Below are positions 7,927 to 14,752 of a stretch of DNA of 32,387 nt, in pieces. Where the stretch lies: assembly GCA_017460665.1 (NCBI GenBank), contig JAFUAO010000094.1:1-32387 (forward strand), written 5' to 3'. The position numbers and the translations under genes were made by a program. The stretch is from Ruminococcus sp. (GTDB lineage Bacteria; Bacillota; Clostridia; Oscillospirales; Ruminococcaceae). Below the pieces are notes generated by a model that saw nothing but the letters and a program-made list of their open reading frames with translations, was not told where the DNA came from and made no database searches. Within the stretch, counting starts at the first letter, position 1. Every line of letters starts with the position of its first letter.

Positions 7927-8783
7927 CTATCAAGGAACTTTTCTCCCAAAAGACCGTCTTCTCCTTCGAGGTCTTCCCCCCGAAGAAGACCAGCTCTATC
8001 AGCGTTATCTACGACACGCTGGACCAGCTCCACGACCTGAAGCCGGACTTCATCAGCGTGACATTCAGCGCAGGCGGCAGCAGCAACAACGCTCTGGCCT
8101 GCGACATCGCCTCTAAGATCAAGGAGAGCGGCGTGACTCCGGTCATGCACCTGCCCTGCATCAACTACACTAAGGAGGAGATCCGTGGCACGGTGGAGGA
8201 GCTAAAGCGCCGTGGGATCGAGAACGTGCTCGCCCTGAGAGGCGACATAAACCCCGATATACCGCCAAAGAACGACTTCCGCTACGCCAGCGACCTCATC
8301 GCCTATCTAAAGACCTTGGGGAGGTTCGACATCGCCGGCGCCTGCTATCCTGAGTGCCACCCGGACTGCGAGAGCATCGAGCAGGACATCGAGAACCTGA
8401 AAAAGAAGGTGGACGCCGGTGCTGAGCACCTGATCACCCAGCTCTTCTTCGACAACGAGAGCTTCTACAGCTTCCGGGAGAAGGTAGCTGCGGCCGGGAT
8501 CGATGTCCCTATCGAGGCCGGTATCATGCCTGTGGTCAACAAAAACCAGATCGAGCGCATGGTCACCACCTGCGGAGCAAGCCTTCCCAGAAAGTTCGTC
8601 AAGATCATGCAGCGCTTCGAGCACGACCAGGAGGCTCTTCGGGACGCCGGGATCGCCTATGCGATCGACCAGATCGTGGATCTGGCGGCCAGCGGAGTCG
8701 ACGGGATCCACCTGTACACCATGAACAACGCCTACGTTGCCCGAAAGATCAGCGAGGCGGTCTCCGGGATCATCGGCCTATGA
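7923..8783 (+). CDS. metF: 5,10-methylenetetrahydrofolate reductase
   Basis: 286 residues, the usual length of the single-domain bacterial enzyme. Recognisable blocks are FSFEVFPPK at the N terminus, ISVTFSAGGS, NVLALRGD and LITQLFFDN, as in the FAD-binding TIM barrel of MetF. It reduces methylene-THF to methyl-THF, the methyl donor for methionine synthase. AAGGAGG lies in the end of ung; the ATG overlaps the ung stop and the metF stop overlaps the next start, giving a tight three-gene unit. Confidence 0.96.
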   Translation: MTIKELFSQKTVFSFEVFPPKKTSSISVIYDTLDQLHDLKPDFISVTFSAGGSSNNALACDIASKIKESGVTPVMHLPCINYTKEEIRGTVEELKRRGIENVLALRGDINPDIPPKNDFRYASDLIAYLKTLGRFDIAGACYPECHPDCESIEQDIENLKKKVDAGAEHLITQLFFDNESFYSFREKVAAAGIDVPIEAGIMPVVNKNQIERMVTTCGASLPRKFVKIMQRFEHDQEALRDAGIAYAIDQIVDLAASGVDGIHLYTMNNAYVARKISEAVSGIIGL

Positions 8784-9463
8784 TCAAGCTAAAGCCGCTG
8801 AACAAGGCCGAGGCTGCCCGGTATATGGGCGTCAGGGGAGAGGCTGGGCCTGCTGTGACGGACATTCTGGACAAATGGGAGCCGATCGTTCGTGAGCGCC
8901 TGAGGCCGGGATCGGTCTACCGGGAGGCCGCCCTGAGACCGGCCGAGGACGGGATCTGGGTGGACGGCATGGACGTGCCGCTGACCGGGAACGATATTCG
9001 GCAGCACCTTGACGGCTGCGACAGAGCGGTCCTTCTTGCGGCAACGGCCTCGGCGGAGGCGGATAAGCTGATCCGTCAGGCCTCGGTGGACGGCATGGCG
9101 GAGGCCTTGGCGGTGGACTGCCTGTGCAGCGCCGCTATCGAGCAGATCTGCGACCGGGCCGAGGAGGAGATCTTCTCCCGGATCGAGGCGCCCTTTAGGA
9201 CGTGGCGGTTCAGCCCCGGGTACGGCGACCTGCCTCTGGACCTGCAAAAGCCCCTCCTACAGGCACTTAACGCTCAGCGCAGGATCGGCCTGACGGTGAC
9301 GGACAGCCTGCTGCTGGTGCCGTCGAAGTCCGTAACAGCGATCATAGGGATCTCCGAGAGAGAGCTCCATTTGAAGGGGAGCTCCGGCTGCGATAACTGC
9401 AATATGCGTGACCGCTGCGCCTTCTCAGCCAGAGGAGGCTGCGGAAAAAGTCAAACTACATAA
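8780..9463 (+). CDS. B12-dependent methionine synthase activation-domain protein
   Basis: 227 residues, overlapping metF by 4 bases. The middle contains the conserved FSPGYGDLPLDLQ block (about 155-167) seen in the reactivation domain of MetH, which there contacts S-adenosylmethionine. The C-terminal tail has Cys residues (CDNCNMRDRCAFSARGGC), typical of the stand-alone clostridial form. The predicted job is reductive remethylation of the cobalamin of a split methionine synthase. The catalytic MetH is not in this window. Coupling to metF, which makes its methyl-folate substrate, supports the role. Confidence 0.88.
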   Translation: MIKLKPLNKAEAARYMGVRGEAGPAVTDILDKWEPIVRERLRPGSVYREAALRPAEDGIWVDGMDVPLTGNDIRQHLDGCDRAVLLAATASAEADKLIRQASVDGMAEALAVDCLCSAAIEQICDRAEEEIFSRIEAPFRTWRFSPGYGDLPLDLQKPLLQALNAQRRIGLTVTDSLLLVPSKSVTAIIGISERELHLKGSSGCDNCNMRDRCAFSARGGCGKSQTT

Positions 9464-9498
9464 GTAAAATACAGCGCCGTTTTAAGATCATCAAAAAT

Positions 9499-9667
9499 GG
9501 GTTTCCAAAGGGATCACATCCCTTTGGCGGAGTCCAGAGGCAGAGCCTCTGGCAGGGTTTGGGGCAGAGCCCCAATGCGTTGAAGCGCCTCGCAAGGGGT
9601 GAATGAAAAAACAGTCCGGCGGACTGTTTTTTCAGAGGGGACGCCTTGCAAGTGAAGGCGTCCCCTT
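9499..9667 (+). repeat. 169-bp multi-hairpin dispersed repeat, copy A
   Basis: Consecutive palindromes: CCAAAGGGAT/ATCCCTTTGG; CCAGAGGC-AGA-GCCTCTGG; TTGGGGC-AGA-GCCCCAA; AAAAAACAGTCC/GGACTGTTTTTT; and GGGGACGCCTT/AAGGCGTCCCC. The reverse complement recurs at 26038-26206 with the same length and about four differences counted by eye. The fourth hairpin ends in TTTTTTC and could terminate the ung-metF operon. No protein is encoded. Confidence 0.9.
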
Positions 9668-9686
9668 AAAAGAAAACGGTCATACG

Positions 9687-9713
9687 GCTCCCCACGGGGA
9701 GCTGTTCTTTTTC
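9687..9713 (+). terminator. Hairpin with T-rich tail downstream of repeat copy A
   Basis: GCTCCCC pairs with GGGGAGC around AC, followed by TGTTCTTTTTC. It is the last structure before the promoter of the next gene and a plausible final terminator of the metF operon. Confidence 0.5.
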
Positions 9714-9794
9714 AGTTTACAATTTGTACATTTTTACACTTATAATACAGCAAAATGACCATAAAACCAGACTTCATTATATGAAAAATGGATA

Positions 9795-9824
9795 TTGACA
9801 TCAACGCTGTAAAAATGTTATAAT
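9795..9824 (+). promoter_or_regulatory. Consensus promoter of the solute-binding protein gene
   Basis: Perfect TTGACA and TATAAT with an 18-base spacer and an extended -10 (TGT). A small TGCCC/GGGCA hairpin lies in the leader at 9843-9857. The strong match predicts high expression. Confidence 0.88.
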
Positions 9825-9879
9825 GAAAAAAATGCGCAATTATGCCCTTTTCGGGCAAATATAAAAAGGAGTTTTAACA

Positions 9880-11295
9880 ATGAAAAAAGCAAGAGCTTTC
9901 ATTTCCGCATTGATCCTCACGGCAATGTCTCTCTCTCTCGTTGCCTGCGGAAGCGGATCCTCGTCCTCCAGCAGCAACCCCTACGAGAACGTAGACGTTG
10001 ACTCTGAGGTCCGTGACAGCGTCAATCAGGCCGCCAACGGCTCTGACCTGTTAGAGGACGTCGAGCTGGAGAACAAGACCATCAAGTGGCTGGCCACTTG
10101 GGACATCAACCCCGACGCCTCCGGTAAGAACAAGCCTACCGAGCTGGTAGTCTTTGAGGAGAAATACGGCGGAAATATCCAGTATTACCAGGTAACTTGG
10201 GACAACCGTTATGAGAAGCTGGCCGAGTATATCAACTCCGGCGAGGGCATCGATTTCTTCTGGGCAGGAGATATGGACGCCTTCCCCAAGGGAGCTGTCA
10301 GCGGCATCTTCAGTCCTATCGACGACTATATCGACTTCTCCTCGCCCCTCTGGGAGGACGTTCAGGACATCAACGACGATATGATGTGGGCAGGCAACCA
10401 CTACTGCGCTATCGTCCAGTCCACAGGCGACGACGTTGCCTGCGTTTACAACAGAAAGACCATGCAGGAGGCCGGCCTCAGTGATCCGGCTGAGCTTTAT
10501 GAGGACGGCGAGTGGGATTGGAACGCATTCCAGTCCATGCTCCAGAAGTTCGTTGACGTTGACAAGCAGCACTACGGTATCGACGGCTGGTGGTTCGAGA
10601 ACGGACTTATCAGAACGACAGGCGTCGCCGCTGTAACTATCGACGACGGCCAGCTCGTCAGCAACCTGAGCGACCCGGCTATGGAGCGTGTACAGAACTG
10701 GCTGTATGACCTGTATTCGACCAATTGCATCGCTATCGGCGTAGGCGACTACGGCTGGAACGCTCACCCTGAGTTCGTGGGCGAGGGCAAGGTGCTGTTC
10801 TATCCCGTTGGCCTTTATGAGTTCTACACAGAGGAGAGCCAGTGGAAGACCAAGTTCGGCGAGGACGCATTCTTCGTTCCCATGCCTAAGGACCCCGAGG
10901 CTGACGACTACTATATCCCCACCCGTATGGAGGCCTATACCTTCGTAAAGGGCGGCGGAAATCCCCAGGGAACAGCTAAGTTCCTGGACTGCAAGCGCTT
11001 CGCAATTCTCGATGAGGACACTAAGGCAGTCGCAGACCAGCAGTTCCAGGAGGACTACGGCTGGACCCAGGAAATGCTGGATATGAAGGACGAGATGCAG
11101 CGTCTTGCTGACGAGAATCCCTGCTACGACCTGTCAGCAGGCGTTTCCAAGGACTGCGGAGACCTTCTTGACCAGCAGCTCAGAGCTGCCGCAAGAGGCA
11201 CACCCTGGAACGAGACCTATGACTCGCTCTATGCAGCCGTTCAGACATTTATCGACGACGTAAATGCCGATCCCCTTAAAAACACCGGGGAATGA
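9880..11295 (+). CDS. Extracellular solute-binding lipoprotein (ABC sugar-type, family 1)
   Basis: 471 residues, ATG with AAGGAG upstream. A lipoprotein signal ends in LVAC (Cys23), followed by a Ser-rich tether. The body resembles family 1 sugar-binding proteins: a first lobe with NPYENV...KWLATWDINPD, then VYNRKTMQEAGLSDPAELYEDGEWDWNAFQSML, the motif in which the ligand-binding lobe follows the hinge. It should capture an oligosaccharide or similar solute at the cell surface for an ABC importer. No permease or ATPase gene is nearby, so the transporter partner must lie elsewhere. It has its own consensus promoter; the next gene also has its own. Confidence 0.82.
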   Translation: MKKARAFISALILTAMSLSLVACGSGSSSSSSNPYENVDVDSEVRDSVNQAANGSDLLEDVELENKTIKWLATWDINPDASGKNKPTELVVFEEKYGGNIQYYQVTWDNRYEKLAEYINSGEGIDFFWAGDMDAFPKGAVSGIFSPIDDYIDFSSPLWEDVQDINDDMMWAGNHYCAIVQSTGDDVACVYNRKTMQEAGLSDPAELYEDGEWDWNAFQSMLQKFVDVDKQHYGIDGWWFENGLIRTTGVAAVTIDDGQLVSNLSDPAMERVQNWLYDLYSTNCIAIGVGDYGWNAHPEFVGEGKVLFYPVGLYEFYTEESQWKTKFGEDAFFVPMPKDPEADDYYIPTRMEAYTFVKGGGNPQGTAKFLDCKRFAILDEDTKAVADQQFQEDYGWTQEMLDMKDEMQRLADENPCYDLSAGVSKDCGDLLDQQLRAAARGTPWNETYDSLYAAVQTFIDDVNADPLKNTGE

Positions 11296-11328
11296 CCTGT
11301 TGCACACAGGAAACTTTTCAAAAGGGTA

Positions 11329-11357
11329 TTGCATAAAACTCAAAAATGTGATATAAT
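11329..11357 (+). promoter_or_regulatory. SigA-type promoter of the epimerase gene
   Basis: TTGCAT (11329-11334), 17-base spacer, TATAAT (11352-11357). Confidence 0.8.
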
Positions 11358-11399
11358 TATCTGATAGGAGAGCAAGTAACCAGAAAGGAGGGTATGAAA

Positions 11400-12356
11400 A
11401 TGCAGACAGTTCTTGTAACCGGAGGCTGCGGTCTCATAGGCCAGCATATTTGCTCCGGACTGCTCAAGAAGGGCTACGCTGTTATCGCTGCGGATAGGGA
11501 GGAGCATGACTACAATACGGGCAAGCTCAACTATACCTTCGTCCAGTGCGACCCTGCCGATAAGAATAAGTACGGCGAGATCTTTGAGCAGAATAAGATC
11601 GATGTTTTGATTCATGCCGCTTGTACTGTAGATAACGACCTTGGACCCATCGTCACCGATAAGGAGATCAGTGAGTCTAAGCAGTGCGATAAATTTATCT
11701 ACCGATATGCTATGACGGAGAACGTTGAGAAGGTGATACTCCTTAGTACCGACCAAGTCTATGAGTTCCCTAAGACTCGTGAGCCTATCAGAGAGGATAA
11801 CGATCTTAAGCCTTCGACGAATTATGCCAACTTGAAGCTGGCCTCTGAGAAGGCGCTGTTCGGCGAGATGCAGCATCATAAGAGCGTTATGTGCTGTATC
11901 GTAAGGTTCTCACCTGTTTATACCCTGAATTTCACGGACAATCTTATTGCCAAGATCACTGACCCCAAGGACGGAACGAAGTTCGTTTACGGAAAGGGCC
12001 AGTACGGCTTCCAGATGTGCTGTGTACATAATCTTGTGGACTTTATCCTGTGCTTCGTGAAGAACGCAGACGATATGAAGTACGCAGGAGTGTACAACGT
12101 CAGCGACAAGCTCCTGACCACGGCGGCTGACATCATCAGCTTCATGCGTGAGCATCACAGCCTGGGAACAGTTATCCAGAAGTCTCCCGGAGGCGCCCTG
12201 AGCAAGATCAAGGGCATTTTCGGAGGCGGAGGCAAGGACGAGAAGACCAACTACCGCTACCTTGATATATCAAAGCTAGAGAACAACAATATGCTCGACA
12301 ACACCAAGGCTGCCAAGCTGACGTCCTTCCGCTGGGACATACACAATACAAAGTAA
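11400..12356 (+). CDS. NAD-dependent epimerase/dehydratase (extended SDR)
   Basis: 318 residues. Two ATGs are possible: AGGAGG at 11386-11391 is only 2 bases from the ATG at 11394 but 8 from the one at 11400, so 11400 is chosen. The N-terminal Rossmann fold shows VTGGCGLIG (GxxGxxG), the catalytic block is STDQVY with YANLK (the YxxxK pair), and RFSPVY follows. These are marks of nucleotide-sugar epimerases/dehydratases. A Gly/Lys-rich insertion (GGALSKIKGIFGGGGKDEK) near the C terminus is unusual. The substrate cannot be named. It is monocistronic, bounded by its own promoter and terminator. Confidence 0.85.
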   Translation: MQTVLVTGGCGLIGQHICSGLLKKGYAVIAADREEHDYNTGKLNYTFVQCDPADKNKYGEIFEQNKIDVLIHAACTVDNDLGPIVTDKEISESKQCDKFIYRYAMTENVEKVILLSTDQVYEFPKTREPIREDNDLKPSTNYANLKLASEKALFGEMQHHKSVMCCIVRFSPVYTLNFTDNLIAKITDPKDGTKFVYGKGQYGFQMCCVHNLVDFILCFVKNADDMKYAGVYNVSDKLLTTAADIISFMREHHSLGTVIQKSPGGALSKIKGIFGGGGKDEKTNYRYLDISKLENNNMLDNTKAAKLTSFRWDIHNTK

Positions 12357-12357
12357 C

Positions 12358-12388
12358 AAAAAGGGACTGCTTATGCAGTCCCTTTTTC
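12358..12388 (+). terminator. Rho-independent terminator after the epimerase gene
   Basis: AAAAAGGGACTGC pairs with GCAGTCCCTTTTT around TTAT. The symmetrical A and T tracts could work in both directions. Confidence 0.92.
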
Positions 12389-12389
12389 A

Positions 12390-12445
12390 ATTCGGAATTC
12401 GGAATTCGGAATTCGTAATTGTGGTATCGCCTTCGGCGACGTATT
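12390..12445 (+). repeat. Composite AT-tail plus hairpin element, variant 1
   Basis: Tandem TTCGGAA units (GGAATTC three times) run into GTAATTGTGGT, then the hairpin TCGCC-TTC-GGCGA and GTATT. Related arrangements with a GTCCGCC hairpin occur at 16110-16200 (reverse orientation) and 31950-32008. Confidence 0.55.
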
Positions 12446-12451
12446 AAAATA

Positions 12452-12512
12452 ATTGCGAGGTGCAGGGAGCCGCTCGCTCCCTGCCGGGAGTCTGAGGGCA
12501 GAGCCCTCAGGA
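12452..12512 (+). repeat. Divergent half copy of the multi-hairpin repeat (copy C)
   Basis: Two hairpins in the order of the left half of copies A and B: GCAGGGAGC/GCTCCCTGC, then CGGGAGTC, then CTGAGGGC-AGA-GCCCTCAG. The stem sequences differ from A and B but pairing and the AGA loop are kept. It lies just past the 3' end of rqcP. Confidence 0.6.
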
Positions 12513-12531
12513 AAATACAGATCCCACCGGA

Positions 12532-12774
12532 TCACTCGATCACGGTATAGTTGTCAGCGGCGGTCTCCTTAGTTGCGTGCTCGGTGACGCTGAGCACCTT
12601 CACCTTCAGGGGACGGGTCCCCATGTTGATCTGGATGATGTCGCCCACCTTCACGTCGTAGGAGGCTCTGGCCACCTTCCCGTTCACCACGATCTTCTCG
12701 GCGTCACAGGCCTCGTTAGCCACGGTGCGGCGCTTGATAAGTCTTGTGACCTTCAGATATTTGTCAAGTCTCAT
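12532..12774 (-). CDS. rqcP: S4-domain RNA-binding protein RqcP (YabO/Hsp15-like)
   Basis: 80 residues, nearly all one S4 domain: MRLDKYLKVTRLIKRRTVANEACDAEKIVVNG, then KVGDIIQINMG. This is the length and opening of RqcP/YabO, which binds the 50S subunit with RqcH during rescue of stalled nascent chains in Firmicutes. TAAGGAGG precedes the ATG. The neighbourhood mazG-hup-rqcP matches the yabN-yabO region of clostridia and bacilli. A terminator-like hairpin sits between hup and this gene. Confidence 0.9.
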   Translation of the reverse strand: MRLDKYLKVTRLIKRRTVANEACDAEKIVVNGKVARASYDVKVGDIIQINMGTRPLKVKVLSVTEHATKETAADNYTVIE

Positions 12775-12791
12775 TTCTTCCTCCTTAAAGC

Positions 12792-12816
12792 AAAAAGGGA
12801 CGGCGGCCCGTCCCTT
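12792..12816 (-). terminator. Terminator-like hairpin between hup and rqcP
   Basis: On the minus strand AAGGGACGG pairs with CCGTCCCTT around a 4-base loop, followed by TTTGC and then the rqcP ribosome-binding site. It begins a few bases after the hup stop. It probably ends much of the HU message while some readthrough feeds rqcP. Confidence 0.75.
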
Positions 12817-12822
12817 CCGGAA

Positions 12823-13098
12823 TTACTTGTTTACGGCATCCTTGAGAGCTCTTCCGGCCTTGAAAGCGGGAGCCTTACAGGGAGCGCATACCATCTTCTC
12901 CTTAGTTCTGGGGTTGATGCAGGTCTTCTCGCCTCTCTCACGGACCTCAAATGTGCCGAAGCCTGTGATGGAGACCTTCTCGCCGTTCTCAAGGGCCTCC
13001 TGGATAGCTGCCAGAGTAGCCTCAAGAGCAGCGCCTGCGTCCTTCTTAGTACAGTTTGCCTTGTCTGCGATAGAGTTGATGAGCTCTGTCTTAGTCAT
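12823..13098 (-). CDS. hup: HU-family histone-like DNA-binding protein
   Basis: 91 residues, standard HU length. MTKTELINSIADKANCTKKDAGAALEA is the helical dimer body, GEKVSITGFGTFEVRER the conserved saddle, and the arm carries NPRTKE. It bends and compacts DNA as a dimer. The arm is followed by an unusual MVCAPCKAPAFKAG with two Cys residues in place of the more common IPASKVPAFKAG. The start overlaps the 3' end of mazG by 8 bases, so the two are co-transcribed. Confidence 0.96.
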   Translation of the reverse strand: MTKTELINSIADKANCTKKDAGAALEATLAAIQEALENGEKVSITGFGTFEVRERGEKTCINPRTKEKMVCAPCKAPAFKAGRALKDAVNK

Positions 13099-13912
13099 TG
13101 TTCAGATCCTCCGATAATATGTTATTCTTAGCCTTTTCCCAGTAGACATCCAGCTTTTCGATAGGGAGCTCCTTCATATCAAGTCCCTCCTCGCTGACCA
13201 GCCTTTCGGTGATCTCGAAGCGGTCTATGAATTTTTCGGTGGAAGCCGTCAGCGCAAGCTCTGCATTCACGCCAAGGTGACGTGCAGCGTTCACGCAGGA
13301 GAACAGCAGGTCGCCCAGCTCCTCTTCGATATTGGCCTGATCGCCGGCAGCCACAGCGGCCTCCAGCTCGGCCTTCTCACGAGTTATGCAGTCCATAGCC
13401 TCCTGAGCGTTGTTGAAGTCCATACCTGCCCGCATAGCACGCTTGCCCACCTTCTGGGCCCGCATAAGAGCCGGCAGGGACTTTGCCACGCTTTTCAGGG
13501 TATCGGTATAGGTCTCCTGACCTTTAGTTTCCTTTTTGATAGCGTCCCAGTTCTTGAGCACCTGGTCCGTTGTGTCAGCCTTGACGTCGCCAAAGACATG
13601 GGGGTGGCGGACTATCAGCTTCTTGCAGATCTCATCACACACCTCGCTGAAGGTAAAGGTACCATTCTCCTCTTCGATCCTGCAATGGAAGACCACCTGG
13701 AGCAGCACGTCGCCCAGCTCCTCACGGAGCAGGTCGCTGTCCTCAAGGTCGATAGCCTCGATAGCCTCACAGGTCTCCTCGATGAAGTCGCTCTTGATAG
13801 ACTTATGGGTCTGTTCTCTGTCCCAGGGACAGCCGCCCTCGCCTCTCAGGAGCCTGACGATGTCGAGAAGATCCCCAATCTCATAACGGTCCTTCTGCTG
13901 ATATTCTACCAT
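13091..13912 (-). CDS. mazG: Nucleoside triphosphate pyrophosphohydrolase MazG
   Basis: 273 residues, two MazG domains. Domain 1 has GGCPWDREQTHKSIKSDFIEETCEAIEAID and REELGDVLLQVVFHCRIEE, giving the ExxE and ExxD metal-binding residues. Domain 2 repeats the pattern with IEEELGDLLFSCVNAARHLG. It hydrolyses NTPs and dNTPs to the monophosphate and pyrophosphate, clearing abnormal nucleotides. AAGGAG precedes the ATG and a promoter lies directly upstream. It heads the mazG-hup-rqcP unit. Confidence 0.95.
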   Translation of the reverse strand: MVEYQQKDRYEIGDLLDIVRLLRGEGGCPWDREQTHKSIKSDFIEETCEAIEAIDLEDSDLLREELGDVLLQVVFHCRIEEENGTFTFSEVCDEICKKLIVRHPHVFGDVKADTTDQVLKNWDAIKKETKGQETYTDTLKSVAKSLPALMRAQKVGKRAMRAGMDFNNAQEAMDCITREKAELEAAVAAGDQANIEEELGDLLFSCVNAARHLGVNAELALTASTEKFIDRFEITERLVSEEGLDMKELPIEKLDVYWEKAKNNILSEDLNND

Positions 13913-13930
13913 AGAAAAAGCACTCCTTCT

Positions 13931-13959
13931 ATAATACCCTAAATTCCGGCAAATTGCAA
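13931..13959 (-). promoter_or_regulatory. Promoter of mazG-hup-rqcP
   Basis: On the minus strand TTGCAA, 17 bases, TATTAT, ending about 20 bases upstream of the mazG start. Confidence 0.7.
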
Positions 13960-14048
13960 CAGTTTTTTACATTTTTGTGAATTATGAAAAATATCCGGAA
14001 AAAGAATAGTTCGATTTGTTAATTATACCAATACAGCAAAGATCATTA

Positions 14049-14073
14049 CAGCGGACGGAAGCTCCGCCCGCTG
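14049..14073. other. Strong GC hairpin between mazG and the 14.2-kb genes
   Basis: CAGCGG-a-CGGA pairs with TCCG-c-CCGCTG around AGC. On the plus strand TTTT follows; on the minus strand TAATGATC follows. It is the only candidate transcript end for the minus-strand aminotransferase unit, but its U-tract is poor. Confidence 0.45.
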
Positions 14074-14086
14074 TTTTGCGGTATCA

Positions 14087-14214
14087 TCATTCTCCCTTTT
14101 TATAGCAGGCGAAGGCATATCCGGCTGCGCCTGCCGCTGTGAGGATCGCCAGGAAGAGCAGGATGATCAGTGCAAAGATACTTTTCTGCTTTTGTAAGGG
14201 AAGATTTTAGCCAT
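14087..14214 (-). pseudogene. Short membrane-segment frame with no start codon in frame
   Basis: A minus-strand frame ending at 14087 encodes about 39 residues with one strongly hydrophobic helix (IFALIILLFLAILTAAGAAGYAFA) and a basic CYKKGE tail. It has no ATG, GTG or TTG. An ATG at 14212-14214, overlapping the stop of the upstream gene, opens MAKIFPYKSRK in another frame; a -1 shift would join the two. Either a frameshifted small membrane protein or a chance hydrophobic frame. Confidence 0.3.
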
Positions 14215-14725
14215 TCTTTCTTCTGTCGGCCTCGTCCTTTAGCTGACAGTTCCTGAGCTCGCCCAGAACACGCTGATACAGCACATAGAAGGTCCTCAGC
14301 TCAGGCTGATCCTCCGGGATAGCACCGGGCAGGAGCGCAGTCTTGTAGATGCCGCCCTTGGTCAGCAGGAAGATATGGTGAGCTCTTCCCTTGGGCAGAT
14401 CGTAGGAGGTAGTCTTCTCGCACTTAGGCAGGATCTCCTTGGCGTTGAGCACCATGATCCTTGTGGCCTGTACCAGATTGCGGTACTTCTGAGAAGCGCC
14501 GGAATACTCGCTGCCGTTGTTGAAATACAGGTTAGCAGCGCCGTTGATGAAGCACACCATAGATGTGAGCACATCGCTGGGCAGGGGCATATCTATAACG
14601 ACGCCGAAAACGTCGTCCTTAGCGAAGTTGGTCTTGAAATACTTATAGGGGAAGTTGATAGCCTGGCCACGGGTCATAAGGTATTTCTGTGTGACAGGGT
14701 ATCTGTCTGTTCTTGGATCTGGCAT
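14207..14725 (-). CDS. Hypothetical protein
   Basis: 172 residues; I do not recognise the family. AAAGGAAA precedes the ATG. There is no signal peptide or membrane helix. The sequence is mixed alpha/beta: VFGVVIDMPLPSDVLTSMVCFINGAANLYFNNGSEYSG, then LVQATRIMVLNAKEIL, then HHIFLLTKGGIYKTALLPG. It starts 27 bases after the aminotransferase stop with no terminator between, so it is probably the second gene of that unit. A cytoplasmic role is inferred only from the lack of export signals. Confidence 0.65.
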   Translation of the reverse strand: MPDPRTDRYPVTQKYLMTRGQAINFPYKYFKTNFAKDDVFGVVIDMPLPSDVLTSMVCFINGAANLYFNNGSEYSGASQKYRNLVQATRIMVLNAKEILPKCEKTTSYDLPKGRAHHIFLLTKGGIYKTALLPGAIPEDQPELRTFYVLYQRVLGELRNCQLKDEADRRKNG

Positions 14726-14752
14726 AATTATTTTCCTTTCGTGATCGATTTT

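Noticed and set aside
13277-13942. Plus-strand frame of 221 residues opposite mazG
   Set aside because: A shadow of mazG, whose MazG motifs, ribosome-binding site and promoter are all on the minus strand.
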